Shown one piece after another: positions 55,968 through 64,000 of a stretch of 64,000 nucleotides of DNA. The DNA is from Xestospongia bergquistia (taxonomy: Eukaryota > Porifera > Demospongiae > Haplosclerida > Petrosiidae): assembly GCA_963965975.1 (NCBI GenBank), contig OZ014418.1:508501-572500 (forward strand), in the 5' to 3' direction. Numbering within the stretch: position 1 is the first letter of the stretch; every line of letters begins with the position of its first letter. The notes under the pieces are model-generated. The model searched no databases. It was not told the origin of the DNA and worked only from the letters and a program-made list of their open reading frames with translations. The position numbers were made by a program, and so were the translations under genes.

Positions 55968-57203
55968 ATGCATTCGATTGAACTTTCTTCCTTCAATATC
56001 ACTCATACCGGTTTCTTACCTCAAGAGCCACTGTTATCAAGACTTCTGGATCACTATGAACAATGGGAGACTATTATTGATGTACTACCTCAACTATTGA
56101 AAGAATTGAAATTAAGAGATAAAATCAAGGAACTTCCTCTTCTTCCTGTCTCAGATAGCTGGTTACCAACTGAGCAACATTGGCAAAGAGCATATTGTGT
56201 GTTGACCTTTCTCTCTCAAGGCTATTTATGGGAGAGAGGAGAAAGTGGGACAGTTGATACTCTCCCTCGACAACTAGCTATCCCATGGTATGAAACATCG
56301 TTTAGATGTGGTCTACCTCCAGTACTTACATATGCTAGTGTAGTCTTGTGGAACTGGAGTTTGAAAGATCCTAATGGACAAATTTCGTTTGATAACCTAC
56401 ATACCATATTTTCCTTCACTGGTGATCGTAGTGAAGAATGGTTTTATCTTGTTCATCAGGGAATTGAGCTAGAAGCTACAGTTGGAGTGAAGGCAGCTGT
56501 TGATTGTCTAAAAGCTGTAGCACATCAAGATAACAATTGTATCATTCAAAACCTTAACAATGTTACTGAGTGTATCAAAAATATGGTATCGTTTTTATCA
56601 AAAATGCAGGATGAATGTGAGCCTGACTTTTTTTTCAATAAAATGCGTCCATTTCTAGCTGGTAGTAAGAATTTAGTTGCATTCTCTGGTGGTCTAATAT
56701 TTGAAGGAGTTGATACTGATCCTAAAAAGTTTATTGGTGGCAGTGCTGCACAAAGTTCTACACTCCCAGTATTTGATATCTTACTGGGAGTAGAACATCG
56801 TGGAACTGATGATAAAGAATTTCTAGACATGCAAAAATGGCACATGCCACGTTCACATCGTCAGTTCCTCCTAGCTTTGTCACTCCAACCCTCTCTGAGA
56901 GAGTATGTCCAGTGTCACAAGACTGATGAGGCATTAGTAACAGCCTATAACAGCTGTATTAAAGAATTGAGTCACTTTCGTAGTCAACACATCAATTTAA
57001 TAACACGGTATATTGTACTTCCAGCTCAGAGACAAAAAGAAAAGAATCAAGTTGGTTTGTCTACGATGAAAGGAGAATCAGCTACTCATGGAAAAATTGA
57101 GGAGAAAAAAGGAGAGGGTACATTGGCTGAGCGTGGAACTGGTGGAGCACCTTTTATGGTGTTTTTGAAGGCAGTTCGTGATGATACACTTCGTTATATA
57201 TGA
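55968..57203 (+). CDS. IDO: Indoleamine 2,3-dioxygenase-like, IDO_E (long-loop type)
   Basis: Intronless, 411 aa, ATG at 55968 (MHSIELSSFNITHTGF). Haem ligand (MPRSHRQF), Arg (KMRPFLAG) and GGSAAQSS are conserved, with His in the distal position. The loop has a shortened GLSTMKGESATHGK unit. The C-terminus is altered: CGTTATATATGA ends the frame as RYI, while relatives end R(C/Y)EIK, so an inserted ATAT shortens the tail by two residues. Otherwise intact. Confidence 0.88.
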   Translation: MHSIELSSFNITHTGFLPQEPLLSRLLDHYEQWETIIDVLPQLLKELKLRDKIKELPLLPVSDSWLPTEQHWQRAYCVLTFLSQGYLWERGESGTVDTLPRQLAIPWYETSFRCGLPPVLTYASVVLWNWSLKDPNGQISFDNLHTIFSFTGDRSEEWFYLVHQGIELEATVGVKAAVDCLKAVAHQDNNCIIQNLNNVTECIKNMVSFLSKMQDECEPDFFFNKMRPFLAGSKNLVAFSGGLIFEGVDTDPKKFIGGSAAQSSTLPVFDILLGVEHRGTDDKEFLDMQKWHMPRSHRQFLLALSLQPSLREYVQCHKTDEALVTAYNSCIKELSHFRSQHINLITRYIVLPAQRQKEKNQVGLSTMKGESATHGKIEEKKGEGTLAERGTGGAPFMVFLKAVRDDTLRYI

Positions 57204-57454
57204 GATTAAATAAGTCAATGTTTTAGTAACTATAGCTGCTGTTATTCCCAATAAAAATTTTAATTAAAGACTGTTTTTGTGGATATTAGATATTTTGTAA
57301 TTGTTATAAATTTAATTATTATCAATGCCATTGCTAATTGGAAAATGTGTAGTCGTATTCCACGTATAGCCAGCCCCACCCCTTGGCAAAGTGGATCAGC
57401 TGAGCTCCGCCAAAAACGACCTTGAGGTCACGAGGTGTGTCGGAGGCGTTGTCA
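57204..57454 (+). other. IDO_E 3' flank / psiIDO_F promoter remnant
   Basis: About 250 bp; contains AATAAA near 57250 and the CCAGCCCCACCCCTTGGCAA block, a variant of the IDO_D upstream region. Confidence 0.55.
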
Positions 57455-58618
57455 TTGATCTATTATCTTTTAACACTTTTTCTCATTCCTTTTTTAGCCG
57501 CCATTATCAAAACTTCCGGATCACTATGAACAATGGGAGACTATTATTGATGTACTACCTCACCTACTGAAAGAATGGAAATTAAGAGATAAAATCAAGG
57601 AACTTCTTCTTCTTGCTGTCTCAGATAGCTGGTTACCAACTGAACGACATTATTGGCAAAGAGCATATTGTGTGTTGACCTTTCTCTCTCAAGGCTATTT
57701 ATGGGAGAGAGGAGAAGGTGGGACAGTTAGTACTCTCCCTCAACAACTAGCTATCCCATGGTATGAAACAGCATCTAGATGTGGTCTACCTCCAGTAATT
57801 ACATATTCTAGTGCAGTCTTGTGGAACTGGAGTTTGAAAGATCCTGATGGACCAATTTCATTTAATAACTTACACACCATATTTTCCTTCACTGGTGATC
57901 ATAGTGAAGAATGGTTTTATCTTGTTCATCAGGGCATTGAGCTCAAAAGCTGCAGTTGGAGTGAAGGCAGCTGTTGATTGTCTAAGAGCTGTAGCACATC
58001 AAGATAACAATCGTATTATACAATACCTTAACAATGTTACTGAGAGTATCAAAAATATGGTGTCATTTTTTTCAAAAATGTACAATGAATGCAAACCTGA
58101 TTTCTTCTACAACAAAATGCGTCCATATCAAGCTGGTAGTAAGAATTTAGTTGCATTCTCTCAAAGTTCTACACTTCCAGTATTTGATATACTACTGGGA
58201 GTAGAACATCATGGAACTGATGAAGAATTTCTAGATCTGCAGAGGTGGCACATGCCACGTTCACATCGTCAGTTCCTCCTAGCTTTGTCACTCTAACCCT
58301 CTTCTGAGAGAGTATATCCACCATCATAGAACTAATGAGGTCTTAGTAACAGCCTATAACAGGTGTATTAAAGAATTGGGTCACTTTCGCAGTGAACACA
58401 TCAAGTTGATAACACGGTATATTGTAATTCCAGCTCAGAGACAAAAAGAAAAGAATCAAGTTGGTTTGTCTACGATGAAAGGAGAATCAGCTACTCATGG
58501 AAAAATTGAGGAGAAAAAAGGAAAGGGTACATTGGCTGAGCGTGGAACTGGTGGAGCACCTTTTATGGTGTTTTTGAAGGCAGTTCGTGATGATACACTT
58601 CATTATGAGATTAAATAA
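57455..58618 (+). pseudogene. psiIDO_F (long-loop type)
   Basis: The start codon present in IDO_D is lost (GTTGTCATTGATC replaces the ATG-containing stretch). A frameshift occurs at GAGCTCAAAAGCTGC (about 57940). About 63 bp are missing at GCATTCTCTCAAAGTTC (about 58156), deleting the active-site GGL...GGSA segment, and TCACTCTAACCC creates a stop. The 5' end is IDO_D-like and the 3' end long-loop, so the copy is a mosaic. Confidence 0.9.
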
Positions 58619-58799
58619 GTCAATGTTTTAGTAACTATAGCTGCTGTTATTCCCAATAAAAATTTAATTAAAGGTTGTTTTGTGTATATTAGATATTTTG
58701 TATGCTATATAATTGTTATAAATGAAATTTTTATCAATGACATTACTAATTGGAAAGGGGCTTTGAGGTATGAAAGTAGGCATTTTGCTCCTCCTATTT

Positions 58800-59036
58800 A
58801 GAGGTATGTCCAGTGTAATAGAACTAATGAGGTCTTAGTAACAGCCTTATCAGCTGTATCAAAGAATTGGATCACTTTCATAGTCAAAATATTGCATTAG
58901 TAACATGATATATTGTGAGTCCTGCCAATAAGCTAAACTTAGAGAGGAAAGTTGGTACATTGGCTACTAGTGGAACAGGTGGATTGGTGTTTTTTAAAAA
59001 TGGTTCATGATGATACAATGCATTGTATGATTGAAT
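58800..59036 (+). pseudogene. 3' fragment of a short-loop IDO
   Basis: It starts at GAGGTATGTCCAGTG (just after the haem-ligand region) and runs to the C-terminal coding end, with indels (GCCTTATCAGC) and degraded loop and GTGG motifs. No start codon; about 235 bp. Confidence 0.8.
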
Positions 59037-59198
59037 TGTTTATTGTTTTTGTAATATTTAGATTTTATTATGTTTAATTTTTATGTTGTTATCTGTATAA
59101 TAATAATTATTGTCCAGTAATGTTAATTATACTATGTCTGAATAACTAATATAATGTATAATACAATTATATTACGAGTGGGAGGTGTCATCATTGTT

Positions 59199-60377
59199 AT
59201 GCATTCAATTGAACTTTCTTCCTTCAATATCTCCCATACCGGTTTCTTACCTCAAGAGCCGCCATTATCAAGACTCCTAGATCACTATGAACAATGGGAG
59301 ACCATTATTGATGTACTACCTCAGCTACTGAAAGAATGGAAATTAAGAGATAAAATCAAGGAACTTCCTCTCCTTCCTGTCTCAGATAGCTGGTTACCAA
59401 CTGAACAACATTGGCAAAGAGCATATTGTGTGTTGACCTTACTCTCTCAAGGCTATTTATGGGAGAGAGGAGAAGGTGGGACAGTTAATAGTCTTCCTCT
59501 ACAACTAGCTATCCCATGGCATGAAACAGCATCTAGATGTGGTCTACCTCCAGTACTTACATATGCTAGTGCAGTCTTGTGGAACTGGAGTTTGAAAGAT
59601 CCTGATGAACCAATTTCATTTAATAACTTACACACCATATTTTCCTTCACTGGTGATCGTAGTGAAGAATGGTTTTATCTTGTTCATCAGGGCATTGAGC
59701 TAGAAGCTGCAGTTGGAGTGAAGGCAGCTGTTGATTGTCTAACAGCTGTAGCACATCAAGATAGTGATTGTATTATAAAATGTCTTAACAAAGTTACTGA
59801 GAGTATCAAAAACATGTTACTGACTTTACAGAGAATGTATGATGAATGCAAACCTGATTTCTTCTACAACAAAATGCGTCCATTTCAAGCTGGTAGTAAG
59901 AATTTAGTTGCATTCTCTGGTGGTCTAATATTTGAAGGAGTTGATACTGAGCCTAAAAAGTTTATTGGTGGCAGTGCTGCACAAAGTTCTACACTCCCAG
60001 TATTTGATATCTTACTGGGAGTAGAACATCATGGAACTGATGATAAAGAATTTCTAGACACGCAAAAATGGCATATGCCACGTTCACATCGTCAGTTCCT
60101 GCTAGCTTTGTCACTCCAGCCCTCTCTGAGAGAGTACGTTCAGCATCATAGATCTAATGAGGTCTTAGTTACAGCCTATAACAACTGTATTAAAGAATTG
60201 GGTCACTTTCGTAGTCAACACATTATATTAGTAACACGATATATTGTGGGTCCTGCCAATAAGCAAAACATAGAGAGGAAAGAAGGTACATTAGCTACTC
60301 GTGGAACAGGTGGATCAGATTTCATGGTGTTTTTGAAAAATGTTCGTGATGATACAATGCATTGTATGATTGAATAG
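59199..60377 (+). CDS. IDO: Indoleamine 2,3-dioxygenase-like, IDO_G (short-loop type)
   Basis: Intronless, 392 aa. The start at 59199 (MHSIELSSFNISHTGF) is chosen by analogy with IDO_E and IDO_H; an in-frame ATG at 59154 would add 15 residues. The N-terminal half resembles E and H, while the C-terminal end (GPANKQNIERKEGTLATRGT) resembles IDO_D, consistent with exchange between copies. Conserved: MPRSHRQF, KMRPFQAG, GGSAAQSS. Distal position His. Confidence 0.9.
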   Translation: MHSIELSSFNISHTGFLPQEPPLSRLLDHYEQWETIIDVLPQLLKEWKLRDKIKELPLLPVSDSWLPTEQHWQRAYCVLTLLSQGYLWERGEGGTVNSLPLQLAIPWHETASRCGLPPVLTYASAVLWNWSLKDPDEPISFNNLHTIFSFTGDRSEEWFYLVHQGIELEAAVGVKAAVDCLTAVAHQDSDCIIKCLNKVTESIKNMLLTLQRMYDECKPDFFYNKMRPFQAGSKNLVAFSGGLIFEGVDTEPKKFIGGSAAQSSTLPVFDILLGVEHHGTDDKEFLDTQKWHMPRSHRQFLLALSLQPSLREYVQHHRSNEVLVTAYNNCIKELGHFRSQHIILVTRYIVGPANKQNIERKEGTLATRGTGGSDFMVFLKNVRDDTMHCMIE

Positions 60378-60518
60378 AAAAATTTTTATTGTTTTTGTTA
60401 ATGTTTAGATCTTATTTTTTTCTTCTTATCTGTATAATATTATTGTCTAGTAAATAAAGTTATTACTAAAAAATAACTTTATAACTAAGTTATTTTAAGA
60501 ATGTAGTCTTCATCAGTC

Positions 60519-61991
60519 ATGCATTCAATTGAACTTTCTTCCTTCAATATCTCCCATACCGGTTTCTTACCTCAAGAGCCACTATTATCAAGACTTCCGG
60601 ATCACTATGAACAATGGGAGACTATTATTGATGTACTACCTCAGCTACTGAAAGAATGGAAATTAAGAGATAAAATCAAGGAACTTCCTCTCCTTCCTGT
60701 CTCAGATAGCTGGTTACCAACTGAACGACATTGGCAAAGAGCATATTGTGTGTTGACCTTTCTCTCTCAAGGCTATTTATGGGAGAGAGGAGAAGGTGGG
60801 ACAGTTAGTACTCTCCCTCAACAACTAGCTATCCCATGGTGTGAAACAGCATCTAGATGTGGTCTACCTCCAGTAATTACATATGCTAGTGCAGTCTTGT
60901 GGAACTGGAGTTTGAAAGATCCTGATGAACCAATTTCATTTAATAACTTACACACCATATTTTCCTTCACTGGTGATCGTAGTGAAGAATGGTTTTATCT
61001 TGTTCATCAGGGCATTGAGCTAGAAGCCGCAGTTGGAGTGAAGGCAGCTGTTGATTGTCTAAGAGCTGTAGCACATCAAGATAACAATCGTATTATACAA
61101 TACCTTAACAATGTTACTGAGAGTATCCAAAATATGGTGTCATTTTTTTCAAAAATGTACAATGAATGCAAACCTGATTTCTTCTACAACAAAATGCGTC
61201 CATTTCAAGCTGGTAGTAAGAATTTAGTTGCATTCTCTGGTGGTGTAATATTTGAAGGAGTTGATACTGAGCCTAAAAAGTTCATTGGTGTCAGCGCTGC
61301 ACAAAGTTCTACAATTCCAGTATTTGATATATTACTGGGAGTAAAACATCATGGAACTGATGAAGAATTTCTAGATCTGCAGAGGTGGCACATGCAACGC
61401 TCACATCGTCAGTTCCTCCTAGCTTTGTCACTCCAACCCTCTCTGAGAGAGTATATCCACCATCATAGAAGTAATGAAGTATTAGTAACAGCCTATAACA
61501 GCTGTATTAAAGAGTTGGTTCACTTTCGTAGTGAACACATCAAGTTAATAACACGGTATATTGTAATTCCAGCTCAGAGACAAAAAAAAAAGAATCAAGT
61601 TGGTTTGTCTACTACTGAAGACATGAAAGGAGCATCAGCTACTCAAGGTTTGTCTACTACTGAAGACATGAAAGGAGCATCAGCTACTCAAGGTTTATCT
61701 ACTACTGAAGACATGAAAGGAGCATCAGCTACTCAAGGTTTGTCTACTACTGAAGACATGAAAGGAGCATCAGCTACTCAAGGTTTGTCTACTACTGAAG
61801 ACATGAAAGGAGCATCAGCTACTCAAGGTTTGTCTACTACTGAAGACATGAAAGGAGCATCAGCTACTCATGGAAAAAGTGAGGAGAAAAAAGGAGAGGG
61901 TACATTGGCTGAGCGTGGAACTGGTGGAACACCTTTTATGAAGTTTCTGAAGGCAGTTCGTGATGATACACTTCGTTATGAGATTAAATAA
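60519..61991 (+). CDS. IDO: Indoleamine 2,3-dioxygenase-like, IDO_H with expanded loop
   Basis: Intronless, 490 aa, ATG at 60519 (MHSIELSSFNISHTGF). The catalytic elements are QRSHRQF (haem-ligand His; the preceding Pro is Gln), KMRPFQAG and a changed GVSAAQSS. Six tandem 15-residue units (GLSTTEDMKGASATQ) sit in the segment matching the JK loop, making this the longest copy. The frame is intact across the repeats, and the C-terminal GTGGTPFMKFLKAVR is kept. Confidence 0.9.
   Translation: MHSIELSSFNISHTGFLPQEPLLSRLPDHYEQWETIIDVLPQLLKEWKLRDKIKELPLLPVSDSWLPTERHWQRAYCVLTFLSQGYLWERGEGGTVSTLPQQLAIPWCETASRCGLPPVITYASAVLWNWSLKDPDEPISFNNLHTIFSFTGDRSEEWFYLVHQGIELEAAVGVKAAVDCLRAVAHQDNNRIIQYLNNVTESIQNMVSFFSKMYNECKPDFFYNKMRPFQAGSKNLVAFSGGVIFEGVDTEPKKFIGVSAAQSSTIPVFDILLGVKHHGTDEEFLDLQRWHMQRSHRQFLLALSLQPSLREYIHHHRSNEVLVTAYNSCIKELVHFRSEHIKLITRYIVIPAQRQKKKNQVGLSTTEDMKGASATQGLSTTEDMKGASATQGLSTTEDMKGASATQGLSTTEDMKGASATQGLSTTEDMKGASATQGLSTTEDMKGASATHGKSEEKKGEGTLAERGTGGTPFMKFLKAVRDDTLRYEIK
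61602..61871 (+). repeat. Six 45-bp coding tandem repeats in IDO_H
   Basis: Unit GGTTTGTCTACTACTGAAGA and the following 25 nt, six copies, almost identical (one G-to-A change in unit 3; the last ends in His instead of Gln). IDO_A has one unit plus a partial. Confidence 0.97.
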
Positions 61992-62277
61992 GTCAATGTT
62001 TTAGTAACTATAGCTGCTGTTATTCCCAATAAAAAATTTTAATTAAAGGCTGTTTTGTGTATATTAGATATTTTGTATGCTATATAATTGTTATAAATTT
62101 AATTATTATCAAAGTCGTTGCTAATTGGAAAGGGACTTTGATGTATGAAAGTAGGTACTTGCTCCTCCTATTTAGAGGTATGTAGGTATCAGGCAGTAAT
62201 GTTAATTATGCTATGTCTGAATAACTAATATAATGTATAATACAATTATATTACGAGTGGGAGGTGTCATCATTGTT
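61992..62277 (+). other. IDO_H 3' flank / psiIDO_I promoter region
   Basis: 286 bp; AATAAA near 62029, and a block (TTGCTCCTCCTATTTAGAGG) also found at 58785-58804. Confidence 0.55.
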
Positions 62278-63447
62278 ATGCATTCAATTGAACTTTCTTC
62301 CTTCAATATCTCCCATACCGGTTTCTTACCTCAAGAGCCGCAATTATCAAGACTTCCGGATCGCTATGAACAATGGGAGACCATTATTGATGTACTACCT
62401 CACCTATTGAAAGAATGGAAATTAAGAGATAAAATCAAGGAACTTCCTCTCCTTCCTGTCTCAGATAGCTGGTTACCAACTGAACAACATTGGCAAAGAG
62501 CATATTGTGTGTTGACCTTACTCTCTCAAGGCTATTTATGGGAGAGAGGAGAAAGTGGGACAGTTGACACCCTCCCTCAACAACTAGCTATCCCATGGTA
62601 TGAAACATCGTTTAGATGTGGTCTACCTCCAGTAATTACATATGCTAGTGCAGTCTTGTGGAACTGGAGTTTGAAAGATCCTGATGAACCAATTTCATTT
62701 AATAACTTACACACCATATTTTCCTTCACTGGTGATCGTAGCAAAGAATGGTTTTATCTTGTTCATCAGGGCATTGAGCTAGAACCTACAGTTAGAGTGA
62801 AGGCAGCTGTTGATTGTCTAAAAGCTGTAGCACATCAAGATAACAATTGTATTGTACAATGTCTTAACAAAGTTGCTGAGGGTATCAAAAATATGGTGTC
62901 ATATTTGGTGAGAATGTATGATGAATGCAAGCCTGATTTCTTCTACAACAAAATGTGTCTATATCAAGCTGGTAGCAATAATTTAATTGCACTCTCTGGT
63001 GTTCTAATATTAGAAGGAGTTGATACTGACCCTAAAAAGTTTATTGGTGGCAGTGCTACACAAAGTCTACACTCCCTGAATTTTATATCTTACTGGGAGT
63101 AGAACATCATGGAACTGATGATAAAGAATTTCTAGACATGCAAAAATGGCACATGCCATGTTCACATTGTCAGTTCCTTGTCACTCCAACCCTCTCTGAG
63201 AGAGTATGTTCAGCATCATAGATCTAATGAGGTCTTAGTAACAATCTATAACAACTGTATTAAAGAATTGGGTCACTTTCGTAGTCAACACATTATATTA
63301 GTAACACGATATATTGTGGGTCCTGCCAATAAGCAAAACATAGAGAGGAAAGAAGGTACATTAGCTACTTGTGGAACAGGTGGATAAAATTTCATGGTGT
63401 TTTTGAAAAATGTTCGTGATGATACACTTCACTGTATAATTACATAA
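62278..63447 (+). pseudogene. psiIDO_I (short-loop type)
   Basis: Begins with an intact MHSIELSSFN start. Lesions: 1-base loss at CACAAAGTCTACACTC (about 63060), loss of about 7 bp at CAGTTCCTTGTCACTCC, Arg-to-Cys next to the haem ligand (SHCQF) and in MRP (KMCLYQAG), and a stop at GGTGGATAAAATTTC just after the GTGG motif. Loss of the Arg231-equivalent plus frameshifts indicate a non-functional copy. Confidence 0.88.
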
Positions 63448-63542
63448 GTTGCTATGGCAACAACAACGTATAATGCTAATATTTTATTTACTAGACAATA
63501 ATATTATACATTGATTTTTTTGCTTTGATAAAGCTTTCTTGA

Positions 63543-64000
63543 TTAGTATTCTTTCTTCCAATCAATGACATATTTAAGAGGACAATTGGAGAGGTACCTT
63601 GATATTTGATCAGTGACCAGTTCTGCTAACTGTTAATAAAGAGAATTAAATAAATCATTTGACTAACAGAATATTACTGACTTCATCAACTTGACCAACA
63701 GCAGATACATGTGGAGTAATAGTCACCTAATAATATATTATAAGATATTACAGAACAAAAGTATAACTTACTCCTGGAAGGTCCCACAGTTCACTGGTTG
63801 GTGGGAGGGGCTCTGTTTCAAACACATCAAGGATTGCACCACTTAACCATCCAGCTCTATATATAATAATTATTAATAATAATGTTGTCATGACAACAGA
63901 CCTCATAGCTTTTAATATACTAGCTTCATCTGTAACATCACCTCTTCCAACATTAATAAATACTGACTTCTGTATTATCAGAGATAAATAAAATGGATGG
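63543..64000 (-). CDS. D-2-hydroxyacid dehydrogenase, C-terminal part (5' end off window)
   Basis: Four minus-strand exons are visible, ending in TAA at 63543-63545. Read in order: KSVFINVGRGDVTDEASILK, then AGWLSGAILDVFETEPLPP, VTITPHVSAVGQVDE, and LAELVTDQISRYLSNCPLKY. The catalytic Glu (ETEPLP) and His (TPHVSA) of the D-isomer-specific 2-hydroxyacid dehydrogenase family are present, as is the NAD-domain end (NVGRGDV). Likely a glyoxylate/hydroxypyruvate reductase-like enzyme; the substrate cannot be fixed from this part. It is convergent with the IDO array. Confidence 0.85.

Noticed and set aside
61602..61871. CRISPR-like regular repeat array
   Set aside because: The units are contiguous 45-bp coding repeats with no spacers, in frame within a eukaryotic IDO gene.

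Overview
The window reads as nuclear DNA of an early-branching animal, most likely a demosponge with an Amphimedon-type genome. This is inferred from very dense gene packing, AT-rich sequence, introns mostly of 45-60 bp, head-to-head gene pairs under 130 bp apart, and metazoan families (MSK kinase, Slo1 channel, SERTA protein, AIDA, ICE1) mixed with core eukaryotic genes (MCM5, TrpRS, UTP3, DPH6). Nothing prokaryotic, viral or CRISPR-like was seen. The species assignment cannot be proven from the sequence alone. Exon boundaries were read by eye from GT/AG signals and reading-frame continuity.

Layout of 1-37.4 kb, a compact conserved-gene region: an ankyrin-repeat protein (5' end off the window); an MSK-type double-kinase; DPH6 (minus) head-to-head with a Slo1-like channel; a SERTA-domain protein (minus) head-to-head with phosphoglycolate phosphatase; a GTPBP1/2-type GTPase whose introns hold a tRNA-Ala(CGC) and a displaced copy of DPH6 exon 3; LRRC47 (minus) head-to-head with MCM5; ICE1 (minus) head-to-head with RBM8A; intronless UTP3; ARMT1 (minus) head-to-head with NAA80; and AIDA (minus) head-to-head with the first TrpRS.

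Layout of 37.5-63.5 kb, the notable region: a tandem array that interleaves cytoplasmic tryptophanyl-tRNA synthetase genes (four apparently intact 8-exon copies plus one truncated, frameshifted copy) with intronless indoleamine 2,3-dioxygenase (IDO)-like genes (six intact, three pseudogenes, one 3' fragment). The order is TrpRS1-TrpRS2-TrpRS3-IDO_A-psiIDO_B::psiTrpRS4-TrpRS5-IDO_C-IDO_D-IDO_E-psiIDO_F-psi fragment-IDO_G-IDO_H-psiIDO_I. One block (TrpRS, long spacer, long-loop IDO, second IDO) is visibly duplicated. IDO consumes free tryptophan and TrpRS commits tryptophan to translation; in mammals both are induced by interferon-gamma. Here the two opposing tryptophan users are physically linked and co-amplified. 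The IDO copies also vary in the segment matching the mobile JK loop over the active site, one carrying six 45-bp repeats, and none has Ser at the position of human IDO1 Ser167. The window ends in the 3' part of a D-2-hydroxyacid dehydrogenase gene on the minus strand.
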